Below, one piece after another: positions 54,213-63,825 of a stretch of 64,000 nt of DNA (its first letter is position 1; each line of letters begins with the position of its first letter). Below the pieces are notes generated by a model. That model was not told the origin of the DNA and did no database searches. It saw nothing but the letters and a program-made list of their open reading frames with translations. The DNA is from Rhodococcus gordoniae. Its GTDB lineage: Bacteria > Actinomycetota > Actinomycetes > Mycobacteriales > Mycobacteriaceae. The stretch is from positions 62,001-126,000 of the forward strand of contig NZ_LPZN01000018.1 in NCBI RefSeq assembly GCF_001646655.1, written 5' to 3'. Position numbers and translations under genes: made by a program.

Positions 54213-57200
54213 GTGGGATGGGGAAACGGGCCGCCGACCTGGTCGGAGATGGAGCGTGTGCTCTCGGGACGACCCGGCACTTCCCGCCGCGATGCCGAAC
54301 ATCCCGGCGACGGGGGCGACAGCCCGGCGTGGTCGCGCACCCGCACCGAGTACGAGGCGCGGGTCCGACGTCCGGAAGGACCGGTCGTGCCCTACGCCGA
54401 ACTGCACGCCCACTCCGCGTTCAGCTTCCTCGACGGTGCCTCCACGCCGGAGGAACTCGCCGAGGAGGCGGCACGACTCGGACTCGAGGCCCTCGCGGTG
54501 ACCGACCACGACGGACTGTACGGAGCGGTGCGATTCGCCGAAGCCGCACGCGAACTCGGCATCCGCACCGTCTTCGGAGCCGAGCTGGGCCTCGACGATG
54601 CGCACCTGCTCGTCCTCGCCCGCGGTCAGGAGGGCTATCGACGCCTGTCGCGGCAGATCGCCGACGCCCACCTCGCAGGAGGGGAGAAGAACAACCCGAG
54701 GTACGACTACGACGCGCTCACCGACGCCGCCGGTGGGCACTGGCAGATCCTCACCGGTTGTCGTCGGGGGCACCTGCGACAGGCGCTCACCACGGGCGGG
54801 ATCCCCGCCGCCGAAGCAGCATTGCTCGATCTCGTCGACCGGTTCGGTGCCGACCGCGTGACCGTCGAACTCACCCGTCACGGATATCCCGACGACCACG
54901 AACGCAACGCAGCCCTCTTCGAACTTGCCGCGCGACATGGCATTCCGTGCATCGCGAGCACGGCGGCGCACTTCGCGCATCCCCATCGGCGACGTCTGGC
55001 GATGGCCGTGGCGGCGATCTCCGACCGGCAGAGCCTCGACGACGCCGTCGGCCGGATCCCCCCGACCGGAGGCGGGCACCTGCGGTCGGGGGAGGAGATG
55101 ACGCGGCTGTTCGAGGCCTTTCCGGGTGTCGTGCACCATGCCGCCGAACTCGGTCGTGAATGCGCCTTCGATCTGCGTCTCGTCGCCCCGAAACTGCCGC
55201 CCTTCGATGTTCCCGACGGGCACACCGAGTTCACCTGGCTGCGCGAACTCACCTACGACGGGGCGCGTCGCCGCTACGGTCCGGTCGAGCGCCGCCCCGA
55301 CGCCTATCGGCAGATCGAACACGAACTCGACGTCGTCGGCCGGCTGGGATTCCCGGGATACTTCCTCGTCGTCCACGACATCGTCGACTTCTGCAAGCGG
55401 AGCGACATCCTCTGCCAGGGACGAGGATCGGCCGCCAACTCGGCGGTCTGCTACGCGATCGGCATCACCAACGTCGACCCCGTCGGCAACAAGCTGCTGT
55501 TCGAACGCTTCCTGTCGCCCGAACGCGACGGCCCACCCGACATCGACCTCGACATCGAATCCGACCGGCGCGAGGAGGCGATCCAGTACGTCTACCGCAA
55601 GTACGGCCGCATCAATGCGGCGCAGGTCGCGAACGTCATCACCTACCGCGGTCGTTCCGCCGTCCGCGACATGGCCCGTGCTCTCGGATACTCGCAGGGA
55701 CAGCAGGACGCGTGGAGCAAGCTGATCGGCCGGTGGGGTGGGGTGCGGGTAGAGACCGACGAACGGATCCCGGAGACGGTTCTCGATCTCGCCGAACAGA
55801 TCGAAGGTCTCCCACGGCATCTCGGCATCCACTCGGGCGGCATGGTGATCTGCGACCGGCCCGTCGCCGACGTGTGCCCCGTCGAATGGGCGCGAATGGA
55901 AGGACGCACCGTTCTGCAGTGGGACAAGGACGACTGTGCTGCAGCGGGTCTCGTGAAGTTCGATCTGCTCGGCCTCGGCATGCTCTCCGCGCTGCACTAC
56001 ATGATCGACCTCGTCGACGAACACGAAGGCATCCGAGTCGATCTCGCGCACCTCGACCTCTCCGAGCCGGGGGTCTACGAGATGTTGTGCCGCGCCGACT
56101 CGGTGGGTGTCTTCCAGGTGGAGTCGCGGGCGCAGATGGCCACTCTGCCGCGGTTGAAGCCGCGCTGCTTCTACGATCTGGTCATCGAGGTGGCCATCAT
56201 CCGGCCCGGCCCGATCCAGGGCGGTTCGGTGCACCCCTACATCCGGCGGCGCAACGGTCTCGAACCCGTCACCTACGACCATCCGTGCCTCGAGAAGGCC
56301 CTCGAACGCACCCTCGGCGTTCCGCTCTTCCAGGAACAGCTCATGCAGATGGCCGTCGACGCCGCGGGATTCACCGCGGCGGAGGCCGACCGGTTGCGTC
56401 GCGCCATGGGATCGAAACGGTCGACGGAGAAGATGGAGCGTCTGCGGGGACGCCTCTATCAGGGCATGCGGGACCTGCACGGCATCACGGGCGACGTTGC
56501 CGACCGCATCTACGAGAAACTCTACGCCTTCGCGAATTTCGGTTTCCCCGAGAGTCATTCGCAGAGCTTCGCCTCGCTTGTGTTCTATTCGGCGTGGTTC
56601 AAGCTGTACCATCCCGCAGCGTTCTGCGCGGGTCTGCTGCGTGCTCAGCCGATGGGTTTCTACTCGCCGCAATCGCTGGTCGCCGATGCCCGACGTCACG
56701 GTGTGGTCGTCCACGGCCCCGACATCGCGGCGAGCCTCGCGCACGCCACCCTCGAGAACGAAGGCCGGGAGGTCCGGATCGGCCTGGCCACGGTGCGGAA
56801 CATCGGCGACGACCTCGCCGAACGCATCGTGGCCGAACGTCGCGACCACGGCCCGTACACCTCACCCGCCGATCTCGCCGCCCGCGTCGGTCCCACCACG
56901 GCGCAGATCGAGGCGCTGGCCACCGCGGGAGCGTTCTCCTCGTTCGGCATCACCCGCCGCGAAGCCCTCTGGGGTGCGGCTCCGGCGGCGGCGCAACGCC
57001 CCGGGCGGCTTCCCGGGGTCGGGACGGTGCCTGCTCCGGCCCTGCCGGGGATGAGCGCTCTCGAACTCGCCGCCGCCGACGTCTGGGCCACGGGAATCTC
57101 GCCCGACAGCTATCCGACGCAGTTCCTGCGGAAGAGGCTCGACGAACTCGGGGTGATCCCGGCCGCGGAACTGCCGCAGGTCCCCGACGGGACGCGCATA

Positions 57201-57464
57201 CTCGTCGGCGGGGCCGTGACCCACCGGCAGCGACCTGCAACCGCCGCCGGTGTCACCTTCCTCAACCTCGAGGACGAGACCGGGATGGTGAACGTGGTGT
57301 GCTCGGTGGGGTTGTGGGCGCGCTACCGCACCGTGGCCCACACCGCACCTGCCCTGCTCGTCCGTGGTCGGCTCCAGAACGCCGAAGGAGTGGTCACGCT
57401 CCTCGCCGACCACCTCGAGCCCATGGATCTGCGGATGCCGAGCAGATCACGCGATTTTCGTTAG
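54213..57464 (+). CDS. dnaE2: Error-prone DNA polymerase DnaE2
   Basis: 1,083 residues. C-family polymerase of the DnaE2/ImuC class, the catalytic part of the SOS mutasome with ImuA' and ImuB. N-terminal PHP domain (YAELHAHSAFSFLDGAS, VTDHDGLYG), palm with the catalytic PDIDLDIE and QWDKDD, the fingers region with SKRSTEKMERLRG, helix-hairpin-helix near LPQVPDG, and a C-terminal OB-fold (VTFLNLEDETGMVNVVCSVG). GTG start with GAGGAGG at 54199-54205. SOS-controlled. The imu genes are 12-14 kb away in the same orientation. Confidence 0.96.
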   Translation: MGWGNGPPTWSEMERVLSGRPGTSRRDAEHPGDGGDSPAWSRTRTEYEARVRRPEGPVVPYAELHAHSAFSFLDGASTPEELAEEAARLGLEALAVTDHDGLYGAVRFAEAARELGIRTVFGAELGLDDAHLLVLARGQEGYRRLSRQIADAHLAGGEKNNPRYDYDALTDAAGGHWQILTGCRRGHLRQALTTGGIPAAEAALLDLVDRFGADRVTVELTRHGYPDDHERNAALFELAARHGIPCIASTAAHFAHPHRRRLAMAVAAISDRQSLDDAVGRIPPTGGGHLRSGEEMTRLFEAFPGVVHHAAELGRECAFDLRLVAPKLPPFDVPDGHTEFTWLRELTYDGARRRYGPVERRPDAYRQIEHELDVVGRLGFPGYFLVVHDIVDFCKRSDILCQGRGSAANSAVCYAIGITNVDPVGNKLLFERFLSPERDGPPDIDLDIESDRREEAIQYVYRKYGRINAAQVANVITYRGRSAVRDMARALGYSQGQQDAWSKLIGRWGGVRVETDERIPETVLDLAEQIEGLPRHLGIHSGGMVICDRPVADVCPVEWARMEGRTVLQWDKDDCAAAGLVKFDLLGLGMLSALHYMIDLVDEHEGIRVDLAHLDLSEPGVYEMLCRADSVGVFQVESRAQMATLPRLKPRCFYDLVIEVAIIRPGPIQGGSVHPYIRRRNGLEPVTYDHPCLEKALERTLGVPLFQEQLMQMAVDAAGFTAAEADRLRRAMGSKRSTEKMERLRGRLYQGMRDLHGITGDVADRIYEKLYAFANFGFPESHSQSFASLVFYSAWFKLYHPAAFCAGLLRAQPMGFYSPQSLVADARRHGVVVHGPDIAASLAHATLENEGREVRIGLATVRNIGDDLAERIVAERRDHGPYTSPADLAARVGPTTAQIEALATAGAFSSFGITRREALWGAAPAAAQRPGRLPGVGTVPAPALPGMSALELAAADVWATGISPDSYPTQFLRKRLDELGVIPAAELPQVPDGTRILVGGAVTHRQRPATAAGVTFLNLEDETGMVNVVCSVGLWARYRTVAHTAPALLVRGRLQNAEGVVTLLADHLEPMDLRMPSRSRDFR

Positions 57465-57467
57465 CAT
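57462..57467 (+). promoter_or_regulatory. -10-like element built on the dnaE2 stop codon
   Basis: TAGCAT begins with the dnaE2 stop (TAG) and ends eight bases before the GTG of the lipoprotein gene, which lacks a Shine-Dalgarno sequence. Confidence 0.45.
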
Positions 57468-57475
57468 CCCCGAGT

Positions 57476-58333
57476 GTGAAACGCCTGTCGGTGATGTCGT
57501 TGGCTCTGTTCGCGTTGGTCGTCACAGGATGCGACGAGGGCGGGGGAGGTGAGGGCTCGTCGGCCTCCGCGCCCGCGATCTCGGCACCCGCGATCACCGA
57601 CGGCGGCCTCCGGGAGTCGCAACCCGTCGAGGAGCCCGACCGCAAGGAGGTCGTCACCGGCTACCTCCACATGGATGCCGGCGATCCCGTGGCGACGGGC
57701 CGCCGGGTCGCGGCGGTGGTCGAGGAGGCCGGTGGACGCGTCGACTCCCTCACCGAGCAACCCGAGGCGAGCAGCGTGCTGACCGTGCGGGTGCCCGCCG
57801 GCCGGCTCGACGAGGTCGTCGACGAGATCCGCACGCTCGGTCGCATCACGAGCCTGAGTACCACCCGCGACGACGTGACGATGCAGTACACCGACCTCGA
57901 AGCGCGGGTGGGTGCGCTGCGGGCCTCGGTCGACCGCCTGCGGGCATTGCTCGAATCGTCGGCGGACGTCGAAGCGCTGATCGCCGCCGAGACCGCCCTG
58001 GCCGAACGCCAGGCCGAACTCGACAGCCTCGAAGCGCAGCGACGGCAGCTGGGCGACAGCATCGAACTGTCCACGCTCACCGTCGACATCACCACCGATC
58101 GCCTTCCCTCGGAGCAGGACAGCTTCTGGGACGGGCTGGTCGCGGGATGGAACAGCCTGTGGGCCGCATTGGGGGCCGCGGTGGTCGGTATCGGCGCCGC
58201 GCTACCGTGGGTGGCGTTCCTGTGCGTGTGCGCCGGTGTCCTCTACCTGGTCATCCGGCTCATCACCCGACGGGGACGTTCGTCCGGAACCACCGGGACG
58301 CCCGACACCGAGAGGACCGACAGCGATGCGTGA
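57476..58333 (+). CDS. DUF4349 lipoprotein
   Basis: 285 residues. Lipoprotein signal with lipobox LVVTGC, so the protein is anchored outside the membrane by its N-terminal lipid. DUF4349 core: GYLHMDAGDPVATGRRVAAVVEEAGGRVDS, RVPAGRLDEVVDEI, and a coiled coil (about 140-190, LEARVGALRASVDRLRALLES ... ALAERQAEL). A C-terminal membrane helix (about 238-262) follows. The double membrane attachment with a coiled coil suggests a structural or sensory role. Function unknown. Overlaps the rhodanese gene by eight bases. Confidence 0.88.
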   Translation: MKRLSVMSLALFALVVTGCDEGGGGEGSSASAPAISAPAITDGGLRESQPVEEPDRKEVVTGYLHMDAGDPVATGRRVAAVVEEAGGRVDSLTEQPEASSVLTVRVPAGRLDEVVDEIRTLGRITSLSTTRDDVTMQYTDLEARVGALRASVDRLRALLESSADVEALIAAETALAERQAELDSLEAQRRQLGDSIELSTLTVDITTDRLPSEQDSFWDGLVAGWNSLWAALGAAVVGIGAALPWVAFLCVCAGVLYLVIRLITRRGRSSGTTGTPDTERTDSDA

Positions 58334-58634
58334 GGTCGACCTGGCCGCACTCGAATCCGCACTCACCGACGGAGCCACCGTCATCGACGTGCGGGAACGC
58401 GACGAATACGCCCAGGTACGTGTACCCGGCGTCACGAACATCCCGCTCAGCGAGTTCGTCGCGCGGGTCGACGAGATCCCCACCGACGGCACCGTCTACG
58501 TCGTCTGCGCCGTGGGTGGCCGCAGCCTGCAGGCCGCGCAGTATCTCGCCGCTCGCGGTGTCGACGCCGTGTCCGTCGCGGGCGGCACCGACGCATGGGC
58601 CGGCTCGGGTCGTCCGGTGGAGAGCGACGCCTAG
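58326..58634 (+). CDS. Rhodanese-domain protein
   Basis: 102 residues, one rhodanese domain: TVIDVRERDEYAQVRVPGVTNIPL, then active-site loop VVCAVGGRSLQAAQ with the catalytic Cys. It may carry sulfur as a persulfide or act as a redox partner. ATG at 58326, overlapping the DUF4349 gene. It meets the tRNA methyltransferase gene tail to tail (four-base overlap). Confidence 0.92.
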   Translation: MREVDLAALESALTDGATVIDVRERDEYAQVRVPGVTNIPLSEFVARVDEIPTDGTVYVVCAVGGRSLQAAQYLAARGVDAVSVAGGTDAWAGSGRPVESDA

Positions 58635-59095
58635 ACCGCGCCGGGGAAACCGTGCTGCCGCCACGCCTCGTAGCAGGCGACAGCGGCGGCGTTCGACAGA
58701 TTCAGTGAACGCCGCCCGGGCAGCATGGGGATGCGGACCTGCTCGGTGACGTGCGGGTCGGCGAGCACCTCGGGCGACAGCCCGGTCGGTTCGGGTCCGA
58801 ACAGCAGCACGTCGCCCGCCCGGTACTCGATCTCCGCGTAGCTCGACGTGCCGTGCGCGGTGAACGCGAACACCCGCTCGGGGGCAAGCGCCGCCCACGC
58901 GGCCGCGAGACTGCTGTGCACGGTGACCGACGCGAGGTCGTGGTAGTCCAGGCCCGCGCGGCGCAGTTTCGGCTCGGACAGGTCGAAACCGAGGGGTTCC
59001 ACCAGGTGCAGTTCCGCGCCGGTCGCGGCGACCATGCGTATGGCATTGCCGGTGTTGGGGGGAATGCGCGGCTCGTGGAACATCACTCTGAACAC
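58631..59095 (-). CDS. trmL: tRNA (cytidine/uridine-34) 2'-O-methyltransferase
   Basis: 154 residues from the GTG at 59095. SPOUT-class methyltransferase: FHEPRIPPNTGNAIRMVAATG at the N-terminus, FGPEPTGLS and the trefoil-knot motif IPMLPGRRSLNLSNAAAVACYEAW. It methylates the wobble base of certain leucine tRNAs in E. coli TrmL. The start is chosen by alignment with the family (four residues before the HEP motif). M. tuberculosis SpoU (Rv3366) is the same length and sits near dnaE2. Confidence 0.92.
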   Translation of the reverse strand: MFRVMFHEPRIPPNTGNAIRMVAATGAELHLVEPLGFDLSEPKLRRAGLDYHDLASVTVHSSLAAAWAALAPERVFAFTAHGTSSYAEIEYRAGDVLLFGPEPTGLSPEVLADPHVTEQVRIPMLPGRRSLNLSNAAAVACYEAWRQHGFPGAV

Positions 59096-59219
59096 TCGAT
59101 CCAGCTTGCCAGAGGCGCGTCGGCGTCCCGCACGCGCGTAGCGCCGATCTCGGCGTAGTGAGGGCACGCGTGTTTTCATTCTCGTGTCGTGGTTCGACAT
59201 ATCGACCGCTGGGGGATGC

Positions 59220-59834
59220 ATGGAGTCACCGGTAGCGACGTACGTCTCGGCGGTACGCAGCTTCTCGGAGCTTGTCCGTGCCGTGCCGGAGGACCGGTGG
59301 GACGGTCCGGGCCTGGGCGAGTGGGACCTCCGATCGTTGATCGGACACACCTCACGCTCGTTGACGACCGTCGCGACGTATCTCGACAGTCCTGCCGACA
59401 CCGAGGACCTCGCGAGCGCGGAGCAGTACTACGTCCACGTCAAGGAACCGACCTCGGTCCTCGGCGCGGACGACATCGTCGAACGCGGACGGCGTGCCGG
59501 TGCCGACCTCGGTGACGATCCGGTGGCGACCGTCGGTGCCCTGTCGGCTGCGGTGATCGAGCGGCTCGGTACCGGGGAGGATCGTCTGATCCGGGTGATC
59601 GGAGGATCGGGGATCCGGCTGCATTCCTACCTCCCGACACGCACCTTCGAACTCGCCGTCCACGGTCTCGACATCGCCGCCGCCGCGGATGTTCCCTACG
59701 AACCTCCCGCCGAGGTTCTCGAGCAGGCCACCCTGCTGGCGGCGAGAATCGCGCTGGCACTCGGCGACGGCACGACCGTGCTGCGGGCATTGACCGGTCG
59801 GATGGAGTTGCCGAGCGGCTATTCCGTCGTGTGA
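59220..59834 (+). CDS. Maleylpyruvate isomerase-fold (DinB-type) protein
   Basis: 204 residues from the ATG at 59220, behind GGGGG. N-terminal DinB/MPI helical domain: SFSELVRAVPEDRWDGPGLGEWDLRSLIGHTSRS. The conserved His of GHT is a metal ligand in the mycothiol-dependent family; other metal ligands would be in TFELAVHGLDIAAA. Mycothiol-dependent maleylpyruvate isomerases and related S-transferases are typical of actinobacteria. Whether this one uses mycothiol, and on what substrate, is unknown. Confidence 0.85.
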   Translation: MESPVATYVSAVRSFSELVRAVPEDRWDGPGLGEWDLRSLIGHTSRSLTTVATYLDSPADTEDLASAEQYYVHVKEPTSVLGADDIVERGRRAGADLGDDPVATVGALSAAVIERLGTGEDRLIRVIGGSGIRLHSYLPTRTFELAVHGLDIAAAADVPYEPPAEVLEQATLLAARIALALGDGTTVLRALTGRMELPSGYSVV

Positions 59835-59844
59835 GCGGCGACGT

Positions 59845-61059
59845 TCAGCGCAGCCGGGACCGGAACATTCGGTCCTCCAGCAGCGCAAGCACGGATGCCG
59901 GGGGAGGCAATCGCGCGATCTCGTCGCGCAATCGCTCGGCACCGCGGCGGAGAGAGCCCGAGGACAGCGCGTCGAGAGTGATCCTTCCGAGCTCCGCCGA
60001 GGTTACGGTGACGGGATCGACCGTGGTCCCTGCGCCCAGCGCGACCAGCCGTCGGGCGTTGAGTTCCTGGTCCGCGCCCATCGGAAGCGCGACGACCGGA
60101 ACGCCGTGGGCGAGCGCACCGACGACGCTGCCCGATCCGCCGTGGTTGACGACGACATCGACGTGCGGGAGCACGGCCGACTGGGGCACGAACCGCTCGA
60201 TGCGGACGTTGCCGCCCGGTGACGGCAGGGTGGCCGGGTCGACATCGCGGCCGACGGTGACGAGCACGCGCGCAGGTAGTCGGTGCAGCCCCCGGAGGAG
60301 ACGGACGAAGAGATCGCCGGACTCGGTGTTGAAGACGGTGCCCAGCGTGACGTACACGCGGTGAGGCTCCTTGCCGCCACGAAGCCAGTCGACTGCGAGA
60401 TGTCCGTGGGACGCGGGCGATGGGCCCGGCCCTGTCGAGACGGCTGTGGCAGGCAACGGGACGTCAGGATCGCGGAACGACGGTGGGAACGGTGAGATGA
60501 CCAAATTCTGTGTCAGGAAAGAGCACTCGTGATCGGAAGGGAGGTCGTGGGCGGCCCGTAGTCGTCGCAGTGGCTCACGGATGCGGTCGATCCGGACGAG
60601 CGCTCCGGAGGCGATCACGTCGACCACCACGCGGGGAACGGCGGCGTGCTCGGCCGCCGTCATCGCACCGAAGTCCATCTCGTCGCAGATCAGCAGATCC
60701 GGATGCCAGCGGTCGACGACCTCGCGGACCAGGTCGAATCGTCGCGATGCGAGCACATCGGCGAAGTGGGTGCCTATCACCGAGTACTCGTGGTCGAGAT
60801 CCGGAGGAGCGAGCGTGCCTATGGACCGGCCGGAAGCGGATGTCGTGTCTCCCTCGGGGAAGTACGCGTCGAAGCCTCGAGTGCCTGCGAGGACGTCCGC
60901 GTCCCCACACACGCCGATACGATGGCCGGCTCCGCGCAGGACGTCGGCGATCGGGAGCATCGGTGCGAGATGGCCGAGGCCGCCTGCGAACGCGAACAGG
61001 ACGCGACGCGCGGCCCGGCCTCGTGTGCTGCCGGTCGTCGATCCGACTCGGTGTGCCAT
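59845..61059 (-). CDS. GT1-family glycosyltransferase
   Basis: 404 residues. GT-B fold, UGT type: N-terminal acceptor domain VLFAFAGGLGHLAPMLPIADVL, and C-terminal donor domain with RFVPQSAVLPHVDVVVNHGGSGSVVGALAHGVPVVALPMGADQELNA, the PSPG-like signature (HGGxGS and the D/EQ pair). Members glycosylate lipids, macrolides or carotenoids. ATG at 61059; on the minus strand TGTAAT (61066-61071) lies six bases before it, suggesting a leaderless transcript. Divergent from the acyltransferase gene, so a glycolipid or acylated product is a fair guess. Confidence 0.88.
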   Translation of the reverse strand: MAHRVGSTTGSTRGRAARRVLFAFAGGLGHLAPMLPIADVLRGAGHRIGVCGDADVLAGTRGFDAYFPEGDTTSASGRSIGTLAPPDLDHEYSVIGTHFADVLASRRFDLVREVVDRWHPDLLICDEMDFGAMTAAEHAAVPRVVVDVIASGALVRIDRIREPLRRLRAAHDLPSDHECSFLTQNLVISPFPPSFRDPDVPLPATAVSTGPGPSPASHGHLAVDWLRGGKEPHRVYVTLGTVFNTESGDLFVRLLRGLHRLPARVLVTVGRDVDPATLPSPGGNVRIERFVPQSAVLPHVDVVVNHGGSGSVVGALAHGVPVVALPMGADQELNARRLVALGAGTTVDPVTVTSAELGRITLDALSSGSLRRGAERLRDEIARLPPPASVLALLEDRMFRSRLR

Positions 61060-61065
61060 GGCCGA

Positions 61066-61071
61066 ATTACA
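61066..61071 (-). promoter_or_regulatory. -10-like element of the glycosyltransferase gene
   Basis: TGTAAT on the minus strand, six bases before the ATG, in the 120-base divergent region. Confidence 0.35.
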
Positions 61072-61179
61072 CCGCGCGAGGCTCGTGTTCGCGAATCGCC
61101 GATCGGGTGTGGCCCCGAGCGGTACCTGGTTCAATCGACAGGGCATCAGCAGCGGGCGACCCGGGAGAGAACCATCACG

Positions 61180-62655
61180 ATGACACGCCGACGCGGAATC
61201 CGACTGGCCGCGCGGGACGCACTCCACGTCTTCGTGGAGGACACGGACCCCGAGGCTCCGCCGTCGACCATGGTGAGTGTCTACGTGTTCGACGCCCGAG
61301 CGGGCGACGCTCCCATCCGCACCCGTGAGGACGCCGTCACCTGGATCGGACAGCGCCTGCACCGCATACCGGCGCTCACCCGCCGTCTGCACCGGGTGCC
61401 GGCGAACCTCGACTTTCCCTTCTGGGTGGAGACGGACGTCGATCCGGACCGTCACGTCCGGTACGAGACGATCGGTCCGACCTCACGCAGCGAGGTGCAT
61501 CGGCTGCTCGCCTCGATGAAGGAACGCCGTCTCGATCTGTCCGCACCCCCGTGGGAAGTGCACGTCCTGGCCGACATCCGTGGTGTCGACGACCTCCCCG
61601 ACGGCGCCACCGTCGTCGCGCTGCTCCTCCACCATTCGGTGACCGACGGACTCGGAGCCGTCGATATCGCTCGTGCGTTGTTCGACGATCCTGCGGCCGC
61701 CCCTTCGCCCGGAGGACGCGTCGTCGCCGTGCCCGGACCGGTCCGCGCGGCGGTCTCGCTGCCCTTCCGGTACGCGAGGATGCTCCCGGCTCTGGTCGCA
61801 GCGCGCCGCGCACGACGAACGCTGGGTGACCTCGCCGCCTCGGGGGCGATCACCGCGCCCCGACCACACCGCCCCCGCACGCGTTTCGACACCGACACGA
61901 ACGGACCCCGGCAGCTCGGCGTCGTCCGTATGCCCCTGCCGGAGGTGCGTGCCGTCGCGCGCGCCACGCAGACCTCGGTGAACGATGTGATCCTGACCGT
62001 CGTCTCGGGCGGATTGCGCTCCTACCTCGGTTGCTGCGACGAGATTCCGGCGGTCTCGCCGGCGGCGGTCGTTCCGGGATCGCTCCGCGACCGTGTGGGG
62101 ACGGAGTCGGAGAACAAGGTGACACTCCTGTATGTCGACCTGCATATCGATCGGACCGACCCGCGCGAACGACTCCGCCGTATCCACGAGTCGGCAGCGC
62201 TCGAGAAGCACCGGATCCGGCGTCCGGAGTCGGCCGCATCCGTTGCTGCAGTGGATGCAGCGCCCGCGTTCGATCTGGTGATGTCGATCCGACGTGCACA
62301 CCGCGGACCGGTAAAGCCGAGGGGAGAAGCGGTACCACTGGCCAACACCACGGTGACGAATGTCCCCCGCGGCCCGGTCGAGGGACTCCGATTCGGTGAC
62401 AGTCCGGCCGTCGAGGCGATCGGTACTCCGATGCTCAACCGGAACTACGGCCTCGTCCATTCCGCGACGTCGCTCGGCGAGGTCCTCACCTTGTCCTTTC
62501 TGGCATCGGAATCCTGCATGCCCGACCCGGAGGAGTACGAGCGGTATCTCGTCGCCGCCTTCGCGGAACTGTCCCGGGACTGCCTGCCTCCACACGGGCG
62601 GGCAGCCGCCGCTACCGGCCGCGCTTCGACGTCGGACGGGCGCCTGGAAGAATGA
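61180..62655 (+). CDS. WS/DGAT-type O-acyltransferase
   Basis: 491 residues. Wax-ester synthase/diacylglycerol acyltransferase family: catalytic [15 protein letters not shown] (HHxxxDG at about residue 150), [31 protein letters not shown], and [11 protein letters not shown] near the C-terminus. These enzymes make wax esters or triacylglycerol from acyl-CoA in Rhodococcus and mycobacteria. The shorter, divergent N-terminus ([19 protein letters not shown]) suggests a specialised substrate. ATG behind GGGAGAGAA. Its stop overlaps folD by four bases. Confidence 0.9.
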   Translation: MTRRRGIRLAARDALHVFVEDTDPEAPPSTMVSVYVFDARAGDAPIRTREDAVTWIGQRLHRIPALTRRLHRVPANLDFPFWVETDVDPDRHVRYETIGPTSRSEVHRLLASMKERRLDLSAPPWEVHVLADIRGVDDLPDGATVVALLLHHSVTDGLGAVDIARALFDDPAAAPSPGGRVVAVPGPVRAAVSLPFRYARMLPALVAARRARRTLGDLAASGAITAPRPHRPRTRFDTDTNGPRQLGVVRMPLPEVRAVARATQTSVNDVILTVVSGGLRSYLGCCDEIPAVSPAAVVPGSLRDRVGTESENKVTLLYVDLHIDRTDPRERLRRIHESAALEKHRIRRPESAASVAAVDAAPAFDLVMSIRRAHRGPVKPRGEAVPLANTTVTNVPRGPVEGLRFGDSPAVEAIGTPMLNRNYGLVHSATSLGEVLTLSFLASESCMPDPEEYERYLVAAFAELSRDCLPPHGRAAAATGRASTSDGRLEE

Positions 62656-63515
62656 GCGATGTGACTGCGACGATCCTGGACGGCAAAGAAACCCGCGACG
62701 AAATCTTCGAGGACCTGAAGGTCCGCGTGGAAGCACTGAAGGACAAGGGCGTCACGCCCGGCCTCGGGACGATCCTCGTCGGAGACGATCCGGGATCCGC
62801 GGCCTACGTGCGCGGCAAGCACAACGACTGCGCGAAGGTCGGCATCACGTCGATCCGCAAGGATCTGCCTGCCGACATCACCCAGGAGCAGCTGTTCGAG
62901 GCGATCGACGAGCTCAACGCCGATCCCGCCTGCACCGGCTACATCGTCCAGCTCCCGCTGCCGAAGCATCTCGACGAGAACGCGGCGCTCGAGCGCATGG
63001 ATCCGGGCAAGGACGCCGACGGTCTGCACCCGGTCAACCTCGGCCGTCTCGTCCTCGGCAAGGAGGCCCCGCTGCCGTGCACGCCGCGCGGCATCCTCCA
63101 CCTGCTGCGCCGCTACGACGTGGAGATCGCCGGTGCGCACGTGGTGGTGGTCGGCCGTGGCGTCACCGTCGGTCGCCCGATCGGGCTGCTCCTGACCCGT
63201 CGTTCGGAGAATGCGACGGTCACCCTCTGCCACACCGGCACCCGCGACCTCGCCGCCGAGGTGCGTCGCGCCGACATCGTCGTCGCGGCCGCGGGTGTTC
63301 CCGGCCTCGTGACGGCCGACATGGTCAAGCCCGGCGCTGCGGTGCTGGACGTGGGCGTCTCCCGCACCGAGGACGGACTGCGCGGCGACGTCGCCGCGGA
63401 TGTGCGTGACGTCGCGGGCTTCCTGTCCCCGAACCCCGGCGGTGTCGGCCCGCTCACCCGCGCGTTCCTGCTGAGCAACGTCGTGGAGCGGGCCGAGCAG
63501 CTCGCCGCCCGGTAA
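62652..63515 (+). CDS. folD: Methylenetetrahydrofolate dehydrogenase/cyclohydrolase
   Basis: 287 residues (Rv3356c 281). Converts 5,10-methylene-THF to 10-formyl-THF, feeding purine and formyl-Met synthesis. Active-site Lys in [40 protein letters not shown] (NADP-binding) and the C-terminal [18 protein letters not shown] start overlapping the acyltransferase stop (ATGA), so folD here is read through from that gene. Confidence 0.96.
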   Translation: MSDVTATILDGKETRDEIFEDLKVRVEALKDKGVTPGLGTILVGDDPGSAAYVRGKHNDCAKVGITSIRKDLPADITQEQLFEAIDELNADPACTGYIVQLPLPKHLDENAALERMDPGKDADGLHPVNLGRLVLGKEAPLPCTPRGILHLLRRYDVEIAGAHVVVVGRGVTVGRPIGLLLTRRSENATVTLCHTGTRDLAAEVRRADIVVAAAGVPGLVTADMVKPGAAVLDVGVSRTEDGLRGDVAADVRDVAGFLSPNPGGVGPLTRAFLLSNVVERAEQLAAR

Positions 63516-63540
63516 CGGGTCGACAACCCCGGGAGACGAG

Positions 63541-63825
63541 ATGGCTCAGGCTCTGCGATTCACGCGTCTGAACCTGCCGCTGCTCGCGGTCACCCTGGTG
63601 ATCGCGGCAGCGGTGATCCTGGTGCTCGCCGACCGATGGCGACGCGGAGCGTTCGTCTTCGGCGGCGCGACGATCCTCGCCGGTCTGTTCCGCTGGGTTC
63701 TCGACGAGGACAAGGTCGGTGTCCTCGCGGTACGCAGCAAGGGATTCGATGTTGCGTCGATGATGATCGTCGGCGGCATCGTGGTGGCGCTCGCCGCGTC
63801 GATCGACCCGCTGGGAACCGACTAA
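63541..63825 (+). CDS. DUF3017 membrane protein
   Basis: 94 residues, ATG behind GGGAGACGAG. Three hydrophobic helices: LPLLAVTLVIAAAVILVLA, GAFVFGGATILAGLF and MMIVGGIVVALAASI, with the family segment RWVLDEDKVGVLAVRSKGFDV between the second and third. Counterpart of Rv3355c, which also follows folD. Function unknown. Ends three bases inside the metX end on the other strand. Confidence 0.9.
   Translation: MAQALRFTRLNLPLLAVTLVIAAAVILVLADRWRRGAFVFGGATILAGLFRWVLDEDKVGVLAVRSKGFDVASMMIVGGIVVALAASIDPLGTD

Noticed and set aside
53391-56849. 1,152-codon open frame on the minus strand
   Set aside because: It is antisense to dnaE2 and has no recognisable domain. High GC removes stop codons from the opposite strand; dnaE2 is certain from its motifs.
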